From positions 1-64,000 of the forward strand of contig JAKLKQ010000001.1 of the NCBI GenBank assembly GCA_023150555.1: a stretch of 64,000 nucleotides of DNA, given 5' to 3'. The translations under genes and the position numbers were made by a program. Position 1 is the stretch's first letter. The number at the start of each line of letters is the position of its first letter. Positions 20,101 to 29,500 of the stretch are shown here, piece by piece. The notes beneath the pieces are model-generated. The model was given only the letters and a program-made list of their open reading frames with translations, made no database searches and was not told where the DNA came from. Source of the stretch: Planctomycetota bacterium (lineage in GTDB: Bacteria; Planctomycetota; SZUA-567; H5-PLA8).

Positions 20101-20345
20101 GATCTGAATTCGTACGGTACGGTAAAATGGTAGTATTCCAACTTTCCCTTGGTCGGCGCCGTCAACAGTCTGAAGGTATAAGTCCCGGAGGTATCCGGAT
20201 CCGAATAAGCCAGATTGATGTAGATTCTCTGAACCCCTTCACTGATGGTAGTACTCTGGTTGTTGGCGACCGGCGCGGTCGCTGCTAAGGCGGCTCCTGG
20301 CGCAAGCAACAGGCACAGCAGCGCGACTTTTTGAATCGAAAGCAT
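14172..20345 (-). CDS. Giant secreted multidomain protein (cadherin/Ig-like, FG-GAP/VCBS, BIG2-like, tandem Ig-like, LamG, golvesin-C-like domain)
   Basis: Signal peptide 'MLSIQKVALLCLLLAPGAALA'; 'GFSGIDTFTWTVSDGTYTSNTATCNITV' repeats; 'DWNNDGLTDLLVGQADGRI' FG-GAP; 'PAITTQPASVAVTAGQAATFNVTATGTAPLSYQWRKNG' x3; C-terminal 'GTYEVYAWWTYHANRSTTVPYRIAH'; RBS AAAGGAGGAGC. Confidence 0.85.
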   Translation of the reverse strand: MLSIQKVALLCLLLAPGAALAATAPVANNQSTTISEGVQRIYINLAYSDPDTSGTYTFRLLTAPTKGKLEYYHFTVPYEFRSIPTGVAMDNGWYYTPNAGFSGIDTFTWTVSDGTYTSNTATCNITVKKNTVPVANNQAISVLEGTYQFFNLSYSDPDSGQVKTFTMVTPPVNGTVTYNGAVLNAGASSTSSPSNWKYTPNTGFAGTDAFTWKVSDGVASSGTATCTITVNRNSPPIVTHPTYSLTVLKDSTTLVSNYLHYTHVDVTQPVNFILVEAPAKGELKNGTTILKAGDVTSAAFLRLNYTPMPGYLGADSFRWKVNDGMIDSAIGTLAINVVGTSAPGAPPALKAGVPIMDGAAPLRVWRSERNGRYDYANREGNLANSQYEIFSMAAPELADWNNDGLTDLLVGQADGRIALFLNKGSKGSPRFSGFQYLSYLNGVEIRNQDPRGCSCSGGEAACAAPRFVDWNADGLKDLVMGTWGDQELLRFQRRWGVTVCLNVGTNEAPAFAEKIWCLLSSTLPKTGYNGGGRPSAMPFITDINGDGFPDLISGDNNVWSTFTARYIAQSTPSGLVNVFLGARMNHGPDPGTILTFTSSAGIPARAYECKGSFFYPQSTALGIFPTLTLSNASPVGSRKSVVAVDLSGSGRKDLLVGMQDGTVWFSPNVGSSKCPVFGSPARLNAGGTPIVVGDPAKVGTDKDYRNSTGDYHSAPSLQPVNEAQLGVGDLDGDGLTDLVVGDVKGYVTFFQGHNPKPVAIGQKVIVTPGKPKPITLQARVDSGKPVTFSVTVLSTHGTLTGTAPDLIYTPAAGYVGMDSFTFKVSDGTFTDSGIINIEVKATAPVAQGLDVPLVVTRNTPRAIQLKVTNEGDEPLTYSVVVPPAHGTLSGTAPNLIYTPSAGYMGLDSFTFKANDGFLDSNLATIPLEVIYLGVNFQAATSAVPPGYLMDAGGMFDTGRKYGWDINLTGNAKTYERETDPRVDSAVSSQALATWKTSLPNGSYYVSLGIGSTVAAYDQDRAAVQGQWVLDRAPKGFTPALTLLGNVPASVADGELRVTIGGGTFPTRLDYLEIRNQKRQAGWATFVTEDSTTQGNWKGRYGTDGHWIVNNSKKLPNYASNFDPYVIYKIAGYTWADPSTDARALQHAWDINPARIASGWAASTTGDNILLNLKLHDGLTHRVAVYFLDWGGDNTRSQRVEVVDGEDPTMVLDSRAMASFVGGKYLVWDLKGHVLVRLSSINKTARASAVFFGATNSANPPVLTTILLTPGSASVTAGSTQQFAAMAKDQYGANLSPQPAFTWAASGGGTINSAGLFTAGAAAGGPYTVTASAGGKNGQGSVTVTVPDTNSPPVIESAPWASPNPVTLPSSTSVNVVANDPDSGPAALTYTWSKVSGPGTVIFSPNGTASSSVSTATFGTAGIYTLRVGVSDGAATVTGDVTVSVNAALIAPAITTQPASVAVTAGQAATFNVTATGTAPLSYQWRKNGTAISGATNSSYTTPATTTADHGALFSVVVSNSAGSVTSANATLTVNSAAVAPAITSQPVSVAVTAGQAATFNVTATGTAPLSYQWRKNGVNIANATSAGYTTPVTTAADSGALFSVVVSNSAGSVTSSNATLTVRVMPAITTQPASVAVTAGQNATFNVTATGTAPLSYQWRKNGTAIAGATNSSYTTPATTTADHGALFSVVVSNSAGSVTSANATLTVTSSPASAALAAYLKLDESGGTVAMDSSGNGRNGTLSGGPAWAAGKIDGGLAFDEVDDRVALADFNYAPSGSFSLAFWFNVPSNGGAAYKYLFSHGGVGTPNSLNVYLFEGAQGTSPVILRTCLMDADDTLQVEALDVSLPLADGQWHHYALAVNSAGSTIYVDGVARKTSAKGGGSFNPAGNILLGARNDLDPARFFGGRLDDLRLYAGTLSAGDVIAIMAPLVVDNKDGNTSRTGTWSVSAGANPYAGESLYSDLGGTFRWTPAVTAAGTYEVYAWWTYHANRSTTVPYRIAHVGSVATVTVNQRDSTLGGKWVLLGSWTFNAGTAAYVEVSSENGQASADAVRLVRK
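15212..16000 (-). repeat. Three near-identical tandem Ig-like domain-coding repeats (about 260-270 bp each)
   Basis: 'ITTQPASVAVTAGQAATFNVTATGTAPLSYQWRKNGTAISGATNSSYTTPATTTADHGALFSVVVSNSAGSVTSANATLTV' repeated with few changes. Confidence 0.85.
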
Positions 20346-20388
20346 GGATGCTCCTCCTTTGTAATTCGAGGCGACAGCGCTTTTTCGA

Positions 20389-22002
20389 CTACTTGCCCGC
20401 ATCGCCTTCAAGCGGCCGTGCAAGGGTTCTGGGTGCTATTGCTTGCTGCTTGTTCAAGCGAACGCGCTTGAGGTTGAATGCTTTTGCGCATCGATCGATG
20501 TCACCGAAAGGCTCCGGAATGTCTTCCTTCCTTATTTCGCGTACCTCAATTTCCGTTACGATGCAGCCTGTTGCGCCAATCGTAAGAAATGGCAGTATCT
20601 CTAGCCCTTCATCAAATTGATCAATGACGACACCCATCCGCTTGGCTCGCGATCCGCTCCAATATGCCGTGGATGACCATGTGCCTTCTCCTACCAGGTA
20701 GTTAACTGTTTCGATTGGACCGCCATTCTTATGAACAAAGAATTCGCCGCGAAAGGAAGTTATTGCTTCAGGCGTCTGCCGTACTCCCCACCCGGCGTTC
20801 AAGTTCAGGACATTGCCTGGCTTCAGGGGAAGCTGATAAGCGTGAATGACCACCTCCCAGCTAAGACCTCTGGGAACAGCCAACGGGAGCCGCATGCAAG
20901 ACCTTGAGCCGGACTGGGCAGCCAACATGCCGGCGGGGCGGCCGTCCTCTGCCGGCATCCACTTCCACGCGGAACCGTATTCCTCGATTCCGGGAAGCGG
21001 CCCCTCCGAGAAGCGCCATCGTCGATGGATCGACCCCACAGCACCTTTCGCCTGTTCAATCGGTTGAGTTTCTTGAACCTCCACTGGCGTTTGGGCTCTT
21101 GGCTCGTCTTGGGAGTCCGACTTCGTCAGCCAGACGGCACCTGCCCCGGCTGCGACGGCCACGACAGCCGCAAGAATCAGGTTCTTGCTGGCGCCAGGAG
21201 CAACCCTGCGGCTAAAGTTCTGGGATACACGCCTGCTGATTTCCTGGGCAGAGTCCGCCGCGTCGCCGATGCGCTCCAATATCTTCTCGCACATTCCAGC
21301 AGGCACCGGCTGCCCGCTTAGCAACGCTTCATTCAGCATCTCAGGCGCAAGCCCAGGTGCTGCCGCAGCGAAACCCGCACCGGCCAAGGCCGAACGAAGA
21401 TGATCGAGCGCCTCGCGAAGACGCAGGCTCACCGTGGTCTGCGGAATCTCCAACAAGTCCGTAATTTCACTTTGGCTCAGATTGGCGCCGAAATACAACG
21501 TGACGATCTCTCGCGTGCGCACGGGCAATCGGCCGACTTCCCGGCGCAGTGCTTCCCTCAGCTCGAGGTGCTCCATTTTGTCGACCTTCTCATCTCCCGG
21601 CAGGCGGGCGTGCTTCAGGCTATCGTCATCCAAAATCATTTCGTGCATCCTTTTTCGCTTTAATACGCGAAGGCTTTCGTTGGCAACGGTTCGCAGTATC
21701 CAGGCACGCGGGTTTTCATCGCGACATGATTTGGCATGGCGCCATATGCGGATCATCGCGCTCTGCACGGCTTCTTCAGCCATGCCGGCATTCCGAGTGA
21801 AGTGCAGGGCAAGGTTGTAGGCAGGTCCCGAGACGCGCTCATAAAGCTCCCTGAACGCGGAATGGTCGCGGTCCTCTGCTATACGCCTCAGGATCTCAAG
21901 TTCACCTTCTGGCCCTATTGCGCTCACACGCACCTTGCCTCTCCGGTACTGGGAATTCACCGTGGATGCCTTTGTTGATTCCTCCTCCTTCACCAGGCCC
22001 AT
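20389..22002 (-). CDS. ECF sigma factor with C-terminal transmembrane segment and extracytoplasmic domain
   Basis: sigma2 'AFRELYERVSGPAYNLALHFTRNAGMAEEAVQSAMIRIWRHA', sigma4 'LYFGANLSQSEITDLLEIPQTTVSLRLREALDHLRSAL', TM 'LILAAVVAVAAGAGAVWL', then about 220 aa; ends 44 bp before the giant secreted protein start. Confidence 0.85.
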   Translation of the reverse strand: MGLVKEEESTKASTVNSQYRRGKVRVSAIGPEGELEILRRIAEDRDHSAFRELYERVSGPAYNLALHFTRNAGMAEEAVQSAMIRIWRHAKSCRDENPRAWILRTVANESLRVLKRKRMHEMILDDDSLKHARLPGDEKVDKMEHLELREALRREVGRLPVRTREIVTLYFGANLSQSEITDLLEIPQTTVSLRLREALDHLRSALAGAGFAAAAPGLAPEMLNEALLSGQPVPAGMCEKILERIGDAADSAQEISRRVSQNFSRRVAPGASKNLILAAVVAVAAGAGAVWLTKSDSQDEPRAQTPVEVQETQPIEQAKGAVGSIHRRWRFSEGPLPGIEEYGSAWKWMPAEDGRPAGMLAAQSGSRSCMRLPLAVPRGLSWEVVIHAYQLPLKPGNVLNLNAGWGVRQTPEAITSFRGEFFVHKNGGPIETVNYLVGEGTWSSTAYWSGSRAKRMGVVIDQFDEGLEILPFLTIGATGCIVTEIEVREIRKEDIPEPFGDIDRCAKAFNLKRVRLNKQQAIAPRTLARPLEGDAGK

Positions 22003-22467
22003 GGTATAATCCCCAGCAGTTATAGCCAATTGACCCCACCATGAATCCGCCTTAGCAAGAAAATGGATGGAATCTTGGGGATTCCTCCTGCTCATTGGGT
22101 GTCGAGCCATCCAGCTAGAGATGCAGATAGTCTATCGTGCCATTCGTAGAAGCTTGGCGCCGCCCTCATATCAATTGATCTGAAAACCACGGGAAGAGAG
22201 GTACTGAAACAGCCACTAAATTGCCCCGGGTCAGCCGGAAAGCATCGCCCGCCCCTAACAATAGCTGACGAGGCAATGGTTTGGCAGAAGTGCCAGTACT
22301 TCATCAGCGAAGAGGCTTGTCCAGGAAATGGCGAGACGTAAAGTGAGCGGCAATGGGGCTCTTGAATCGGCACATCGTCAGTCAACCAGGAAATTCTGGG
22401 TGATCTACCTCCACGTGCGCAAGGTGATGAGCCGCGACGGCTTCGTGATCGAGTCAATCCGCGGCAC

Positions 22468-22740
22468 GTGAACTGCTATCGCCGGCTGCTGGGCTTCGTG
22501 CCGCTGGACGAGGCCCGGCCCTGCCCCCGCGTGCTGGGCGCCCCCGGCGTGCTGCTGGCACTGGACTTCGCGCACATCGACGCCGAGGTCGCGCGCCTGG
22601 CCGGCGGACCCGCCGCCGACGTCCGCAGCCTGTACCTCTACTTCCTGCCTGCGGAGGCCGAAGCCCGGGCCGTGGCCTGGCTCAAGACCGCAAAACCCTC
22701 CGCCTCGGACCGGATCCCGCCCCCTGAGAGCAGAATATAA
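22468..22740 (+). pseudogene. Fragment resembling the C-terminal part of an N-acyl amino acid synthase (FeeM-like) protein
   Basis: 'CYRRLLGFVPLDEARPCPRVLGAPGVLLALDFAHIDAEVARLAGG'; no upstream N-terminal part. Confidence 0.3.
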
Positions 22741-22844
22741 GAGTTTGTGAGACAAGAGGTTATGATCCCGTCATTAAGATTCCTCAAGAAGGGCGTGCCG
22801 ATGCCCCGATTGCTTGGATATGGCATGATAGAAGGGGCGAACAG

Positions 22845-23369
22845 ATGGCCGTGGCTGCCGACATCCATCCTGCAAGAGAATCTGCCTTGGTACAGCGGGC
22901 TGCTCTTTCCGACCTCGACGACGCCGCGCTGCTAGTGGCCGTCGCCACTAAGCGCAACCGCGCCGCGTACCAGGAACTCTACGTTCGTTACAAGCGCAAG
23001 GCCTATAGCCAGGCCCGTTACCTGGCCGGCAGCAACACGTCCGCCGACGAGGCTTTCCAGGAGGGCATGCTGCGCGTCTGGATCTACGCCAAGTCCTTCA
23101 AGCCCGACGGCAACGCCCGCGCCTGGATCCTGCGCACCGTGGCCCGCGAGGCCCTCAAGAAGGCCAAGGCCGCCCGAAAGGACGATCGCGCCAAGAGCTT
23201 GGACGAATCCATACAGGCCCCGGTGCTGGACGCGCCGGCCGGCCACAACCCCGAACGCGAAGAACTCTTCGCCGGCCTTCGCGATGGGCTGGAACGCCTC
23301 GCCCCCGGCCTCCGCCGCCTGGTGCTGCTGTACTATGTCGCGGGCCTGACGCAGCAGGAGAAGCCCTGA
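22845..23369 (+). pseudogene. ECF sigma factor truncated inside sigma4 HTH
   Basis: 'YQELYVRYKRKAYSQARYLAGSNTSADEAFQEGMLRVWIYAKSFKPDGNARAWILRTVAREALKKAKAA...LYYVAGLTQQEKP*', HTH lost after 'GLTQQE'; downstream ORF (23371-23565) encodes a TM-containing stub. Confidence 0.65.
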
Positions 23370-23815
23370 GATGAAACGCCCGACCGTCCGAACCGCCGCC
23401 CTGCCCGACGCCTCGCCTCTTTCCGCGCGCCGGCGTGCCAAGCTGCTGGCCGGATGCGCGATTCTCGAAGGGACCGACTTGAGCGTCTGCGTGCACCCGC
23501 AGTGGCTGGCCCTGACCCTGATCGCGAGCGCGTGGCTGACCGCCAGCGCCTTCTTCGTGGGCTAGCCAGCCGGTCCGGAACGACCCGCCTCGATTTAATC
23601 CAAGAAAATAGACGCTCAATTCGAACATCACCATATGATCCTCGCTCGACTGATCCTGTGGCTTTCAACCGAGCAGGGCTTGATCAATTTTCGGTGACTC
23701 CGGTTTCGTGATGCACAAAAGTATCATCTGCGGACACTACGACATGGGAACGTACGGGAAATGTCCGGCGGACGCACTTTATCTCGGTTTGGCCGTCACC
23801 CAGATCGATATTGAT

Positions 23816-24964
23816 TCAATTGCCGTAGTCACGACTTTTTAATGGACACGCTATTGTCTTTCCAGGAACCCACCGTACGGACTCCTTGACATTCAGAATG
23901 GGCCTCCTTGGCTCCTTTAGGAGAAAAACAGCTCTTTTTCCCATCGAGTAGAAATCAATCCTAGCAGCCGAAACATCTTGCGCTTGGGTAGCAAGCGCAC
24001 CTACTCCGGCAATGCTCAAGTCCCGGGGAACCGAAATCCCAATCTCCCTGGCTACCCCTATTAAGGTTGCGCCGATCCCGTCGCTGGCAACAAAGGCCGC
24101 TGTAAATCGCGGCTTAGTTTGAAGCAACCGCACAAGGGAAGGCTGGTCTCGCAGATCAGGTACTATGTTGAATATGGCATTGCGGCCAAGCGTTAACCCA
24201 GCCTCCCGAAGCGCGAGGGCAAACCCCGATTGCCTTGCGCGATCGTCCGGATCAACATCGCCATAATGTGAAAGGATATGTCTCACGCATGCAATGCGCC
24301 TATGCCCGGATTCGACAAGGCGTTGGGTGGCAATGTAGCCGGCAGCTTGGTTGTCTGCGCTTACCGAATGCACGGCGTAGCCGGTCGCGTCCTGGTCAGC
24401 AAGCACGACGGGTATGGATAGCTTCGCGTATTGCCGGATCAAATTTTGCCTAATCGTTCCAGTAACGACGATCCCACGCATGGCATGATGCAGAAATCCC
24501 TTGGGGAGGGAAGATCGGAACATGCCGTCGTGACAAATCATCAATGGCGCCTCAATCCGCGATACGCCAGCTTCTATACCCAGTTGGAGATCCCTAAAGT
24601 AGGCATTACGCTGTCGGAGGTCCAGCCTGTTTGGGAGAACTTCCAAAACGATCCGTGCCGGCGAGGGCTCTGCAGCCCCGAGGGTCTGCACAATTAGCCG
24701 TCGCTTGGCCGATGGCATAAGGCGGCCTTCGCTTCGCAATACATCCACAGCCAGTTGAATTACCTTCAGGCCAACGCCTAGTTCAGATGCAAGATGACGC
24801 ATGGACGGCATCGTCATGCCTTCCGGCCAGGCGCCACTCGAGATGCAGTCATGCAACTTGTCGACTACTTCCAGATATACCGGCCGAGATCGGACAGGCC
24901 GACCAAGAGATGAGCGTACCCTAGCCACGTCTCGGATTATATCCTCAATGCCAAGAGGATACAA
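23816..24964 (-). CDS. GntR/LacI-type transcriptional regulator with periplasmic-binding-protein-like sensor domain
   Basis: N-terminal GntR-like HTH 'LEVVDKLHDCISSGAWPEGMTMPSMRHLASELGVGLKVIQLAVDVLRSEGRL', LacI-like core 'SVSADNQAAGYIATQRLVESGHRRIACV'. Confidence 0.8.
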   Translation of the reverse strand: MYPLGIEDIIRDVARVRSSLGRPVRSRPVYLEVVDKLHDCISSGAWPEGMTMPSMRHLASELGVGLKVIQLAVDVLRSEGRLMPSAKRRLIVQTLGAAEPSPARIVLEVLPNRLDLRQRNAYFRDLQLGIEAGVSRIEAPLMICHDGMFRSSLPKGFLHHAMRGIVVTGTIRQNLIRQYAKLSIPVVLADQDATGYAVHSVSADNQAAGYIATQRLVESGHRRIACVRHILSHYGDVDPDDRARQSGFALALREAGLTLGRNAIFNIVPDLRDQPSLVRLLQTKPRFTAAFVASDGIGATLIGVAREIGISVPRDLSIAGVGALATQAQDVSAARIDFYSMGKRAVFLLKEPRRPILNVKESVRWVPGKTIACPLKSRDYGN

Positions 24965-25150
24965 AAGGAATCATGTTAACGATTTGGAGATGGTGTTGCT
25001 CCGCTAAGGTGTATATCAAATCGAAACAGGCTGCGTCGTAATCAAACTGGAGAAGTCCATATGTCGCTCGGTCAGCGGAGTACATTCAGTTCTAGGCTTA
25101 AGCGGCCAAGTAAGGCTGTCTCCCGCAAGAGTTGGGGAAAGGAGCAGGGG

Positions 25151-26470
25151 ATGAAGACCGTAAGCCTGTTACTGACACTGGCGTCGCTGGCCTTTTCAGC
25201 GTTCGGGGCGGAAGAGCGCCCGATACTGCCTCATGTCGACGATCCAAAGATCGTCGCGCAGATCCGGGATATACCCGACAACACGTCGGTCTTGCTTCCT
25301 CCATACAGCTTGGCCGGTCAGGGCGTCGATGAGTGGAGAAAGAAGTGGGGTTATCCTCCGCAACGCCGGGACTACTGCAACAAGCTGGCTTACGCCCCGG
25401 ACCGCAGGACCGGTATGTACTGCGGCATGAACCACGGCGTGCCCCACCGCCTCAACGACGCTTGGGAATACCACCTAGGTTCCAATACTTGGCATCTCCT
25501 GTTTGCTCCCGATGATATCAATTTTAGCGACATGATGTACTCGGTTAAGCCGGGTCAGTGGCTGTACCGAGAGGAGGCTATCAAATGGTTAGGAGAGAAC
25601 GTGGTGGTCAAGGACGGCTACATACAGAGCAAGCGTGGAGGCATGATCAACGGAGTGCACACCTGGGACGGGTTAACCTATGACCCGGTCCTGAAGCGCA
25701 TGCTCTGGGCCAACGTGGTCGGCGCGATCGACAACGCTCATCCAAAATTGCTGGAATCAGTTCACTTGAAGAAGCTGGAACAGCAGGCGGGACCCTTTGT
25801 CAGGCAGCTTCGTGAAGAGGTCAACACGAATGGCAAGCAAGGTACGCGGCTGTGGATGTACGACCCCAAGGAAAGCCGGTGGATCATGCAGATCGGTCCA
25901 GCGCCACACCCCCTTCTGAAGGAGGGGGGCGGCAGCCTGACCTACGTATCTGACCTGAAGAAGACCATCTGGTACTCCTCCTGCTCCGAGGAGTGGGGAA
26001 TGTGGGCCTACGACTCCGAGAAGAACACATGGGAAGACCTGAAGCCCAACGGCGGCAAGGCCATCTACCACGACTTGGGAAAGACATTCCCGAAGAGGGA
26101 GCAGCAGGCCCTATACAGTTCCAAGCACCGGAAAATCGTGGCGGTGCGTGGCGCGCGGACATGGTGGTACGACATCGACAAGAACGAGTGGTCAGTAGCG
26201 TGCGATGACGAAGCCAACGCGGCCAGTGACGCCAGTACAGTCTTCGTTTACGACAGCATCAACGACGTATTCCTGCTGAGTCAATACAAGACCAAGACGC
26301 TGAGAGCCTACAGAATCGAGGCCAACAAGTGGGAAACCCTGGCGCCTCAGGGGGCTGGCGTTGCCGGGGACGGTGCAGGTTACTTCGATCCGGAGGCTAA
26401 TGCGTTCGTGATCTTCCAGAAGGGCCAAAAGAGTATGTGGGTCTATCGTTTCAAGCGGGCGACGAAATAG
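25151..26470 (+). CDS. Secreted kelch-repeat-like protein
   Basis: Signal peptide 'MKTVSLLLTLASLAFSAFG', kelch-like 'LNDAWEYHLGSNTWHLL', 'WAYDSEKNTWEDLKPNGG'; RBS GGAG. Confidence 0.65.
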   Translation: MKTVSLLLTLASLAFSAFGAEERPILPHVDDPKIVAQIRDIPDNTSVLLPPYSLAGQGVDEWRKKWGYPPQRRDYCNKLAYAPDRRTGMYCGMNHGVPHRLNDAWEYHLGSNTWHLLFAPDDINFSDMMYSVKPGQWLYREEAIKWLGENVVVKDGYIQSKRGGMINGVHTWDGLTYDPVLKRMLWANVVGAIDNAHPKLLESVHLKKLEQQAGPFVRQLREEVNTNGKQGTRLWMYDPKESRWIMQIGPAPHPLLKEGGGSLTYVSDLKKTIWYSSCSEEWGMWAYDSEKNTWEDLKPNGGKAIYHDLGKTFPKREQQALYSSKHRKIVAVRGARTWWYDIDKNEWSVACDDEANAASDASTVFVYDSINDVFLLSQYKTKTLRAYRIEANKWETLAPQGAGVAGDGAGYFDPEANAFVIFQKGQKSMWVYRFKRATK

Positions 26471-26546
26471 TCGTCGGACCGTTGGGGTACAGTCAACCGG
26501 AAAATTCCCAGATACAGCTTTTCGGCCCCACACCCAGGGACGTTCT

Positions 26547-29500
26547 ATGGCGAAGAGCGGTTGGAAATTCTGGATCGACGTCGGCGGTACCTTCACCGAC
26601 GTGGTCGCCTGCCGGCCCGACGGTACACTCGTCACCGACAAGTTGCTCAGCAGCGGGCGTCTGAAAGGACGCGCCGGCGCGGGCAGCGGCCCGAGCCTGC
26701 TGGTGGACGAACGCCGACGCGGCGAGGCGCAGGGCCTGTACGTCGGATACACGATGGTCCTCCTGAACGCGCAGGGCGGCGAAGCCGCGCGCGCAACGGT
26801 CGCGCGTTTTGACGGGGACTCCGGGCGCCTCGAGCTCGATGCCGATGCCGCGCCAATCAAGCCCGGCGCCGATTACGAACTCTTCAGCGGCGAGCCCGCG
26901 CCCGTAGTCGCGATTCGCCGCTTGCTCGGCAAGAGACTAAGCGAAGCGATCTCCGGCATCGAAGTGCGCTTGGGCACCACCCGCGGCACCAACGCGCTGC
27001 TGGAACGCAAGGGCGCGCCGACGGCGTGGGTCACCACGCGGGGCTTCGGCGACCTGCTGCGCATCGGCAGCCAGGAACGCCCCGAACTCTTCCGCCTCGA
27101 CATCCGCAAGCCCGAGGCACTCTTTCGGGAAGTCGTGGAACTCGACGAACGCATCGCCGCCGACGGAATCGTTCTCGAGCCCCTCGATCCCAAGCGCGTG
27201 CATGCGGCGTTGGCGGGCTTGAAGGCGAAAGGCATCGCATCGCTGGCCGTCTGCCTGCTCAATAGTTACCGCAACGACGCGCACGAACGCATCGTCGCCG
27301 GCGTCGCGAAGGACCTCGGCTTCGACGACGCGCACCTATCGATCTCCTCTGCCGTTTCGCCGACGATCAAGATGGTCTCGCGCGGGGACACCACCGTCCT
27401 CGACGCGTACCTGACGCCGGTCGTGCGCGACTACGTCGGCAGCATCCAGCGCGCGCTGCAGGGCGCCAGCCTGCGCCTGCTGACCAGCGCGGGCGGGCTG
27501 GTCGGCGCGGAGTTCTTCACCGGACGGGACAGCATCCTCAGCGGACCGGCCGGCGGCATGGTGGGCTTCTCGCGCGCGGCGCAGGCCGCTGGATTCCCGA
27601 AGGCGATCGGCTTCGACATGGGCGGGACAAGCACCGACGTCTCGCGCTTCGAAGGCCAGTACGAATACCAGTTCGAGACGCGCAAGGCCGGCGTGCGCGT
27701 CGTCGCGCCGATGTTGGCCGTCGAGACCGTCGCGGCAGGCGGCGGGAGCATCTGCGCCTTCGACGGACAGAAACTGGTCGTCGGCCCGGAAAGCGCCGGC
27801 GCCGATCCCGGACCCGCGTGCTACGGGCGCGGCGGCCCGCTGGCCGTCACCGACCTGAACGTGTACCTGGGCAAGATTCCCGCCGAGACCTTTCCGTTCC
27901 CACTCGATATTGCTGCCATCGAACGCCGCCTGAACGAAGTGGCGGAGCGCGTCGAGGCCGCCACCGGCAAGCGCATGGCCCCGGCGGAACTCGCGGAAGG
28001 TTTCACGCGCATCGCTAACGCCAACATGGCGGCACCCATCAAGCAGATTTCCATCGCGCGCGGCTACGACGTGCGCGAGTACACCCTGGTCTGCTTCGGC
28101 GGCGCCGGCGGGCAGCACGCCTGCGCGATCGCGCGCAGCCTGGGGATGCCAAAGGTCCTGCTGCATCCGTATGCGGGCGTGCTGAGCGCATTCGGGATGG
28201 GCCTGGCCGACGTCAAGAAGTTCGGGGTGCGCTCGGTGCTTGCGGCGTGCTCGGATGAGACACTTACCCGCGTGCGCGTCGAGTTCAAGGCAATGGAAAC
28301 AGAGTTGCGCGCTCAGCTTTGCGAGGAAGGCATCGCGGAAGCCAACATTCAGCCGCCTCGCCGCATGCTGGAGATGCGCTATGCGGGACAGAGCGCCGCG
28401 ATTCTCGTCGACGAAGAGCCCGGCGCGGACTATGCGGCGAGCTTCGAGCGCCGCCACGAGGCGCTGTTTGGGCACGCGCAGCACGGCCGCGCGGTCGAGG
28501 TCGTCACGGCGCGCATGGAACTGGGCGGCACGCTGGACAAGGTCCCATCGCCTTGGCAGGAGCCCGTCGCGCGAACGGTGCAGCCGTCGAGGACGAAGAA
28601 GGTGCTCTTCGGTGGCCAGGAGCACGCGGCGGGCCTCTTTGTGCGGGAGGAACTCCGCGCCGGCGATTCGTTCGATGGCCTAGCCATTGTCGTCGAGCGC
28701 ATCGGCACCGTCGTCGTCGATCCGGGTTGGCGCGCCGAGATGACCGGACGCGGCGACCTGGTGCTGACCGACCTCGAAGGCCGCGCGAGACAGACGTCCT
28801 CCGGCTCCACCGCCGAAGCCGATCCGGTGCAACTCGAGATCTTCAACAACCACTTCGCCAGCATCGCCGAGCAGATGGGCGTGACGCTGCAGAAGACGTC
28901 GCTCAGCACCAACGTCAAGGAACGCCTCGATTTCTCGTGCGCGATCTTCACCGCGAAGGGCGAACTGGTCGCCAACGCGCCGCATGTTCCAGTGCATCTG
29001 GGCGCGATGGGTGCGTGCGTGCAGTGCCTGCTGGAAGACGTGCCGGACCTGAAGCCCGGCGACGTTCTGGTGACCAACGATCCGTTCCGCGGCGGCTCGC
29101 ACCTGCCCGACGTCACCGTCGTAACGCCGGTGCACGACGCCAAGGGGCGGCTGCTCTTCTTCACCGGCAGCCGCGCGCACCACGCCGAGATGGGCGGCAA
29201 GCGCCCGGGCTCGCTGGTGCCCGATGCGACGAGCCTCGCCGACGAGGGCGTGCTGATCCGGCATTTCAAGGTGCTCGACGGCGGAGCATCCTGCGAAGCC
29301 GGCCTGCGGGAGATCCTGGCCGGCGGACCGCACCCGTCCCGCGCGCCCGACGAGAACCTCGCCGACATCCGCGCGCAGATCGCCGCCAACCGCACCGGGG
29401 CGCGCGAACTTCAGGCCATGCTGGAACGTTACGGTTCCGGCGTGGTGCTCGCGTACATGAACCACATCCGCGCCGCCGCGGAACGCAAGATGCGTGCGGC

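Noticed and set aside
22405-22755. Minus-strand 116-aa ORF 'MSHKLLYSALRGRDPVRGGGF...'
   Set aside because: Antisense to the better-supported (though weak) FeeM-like fragment
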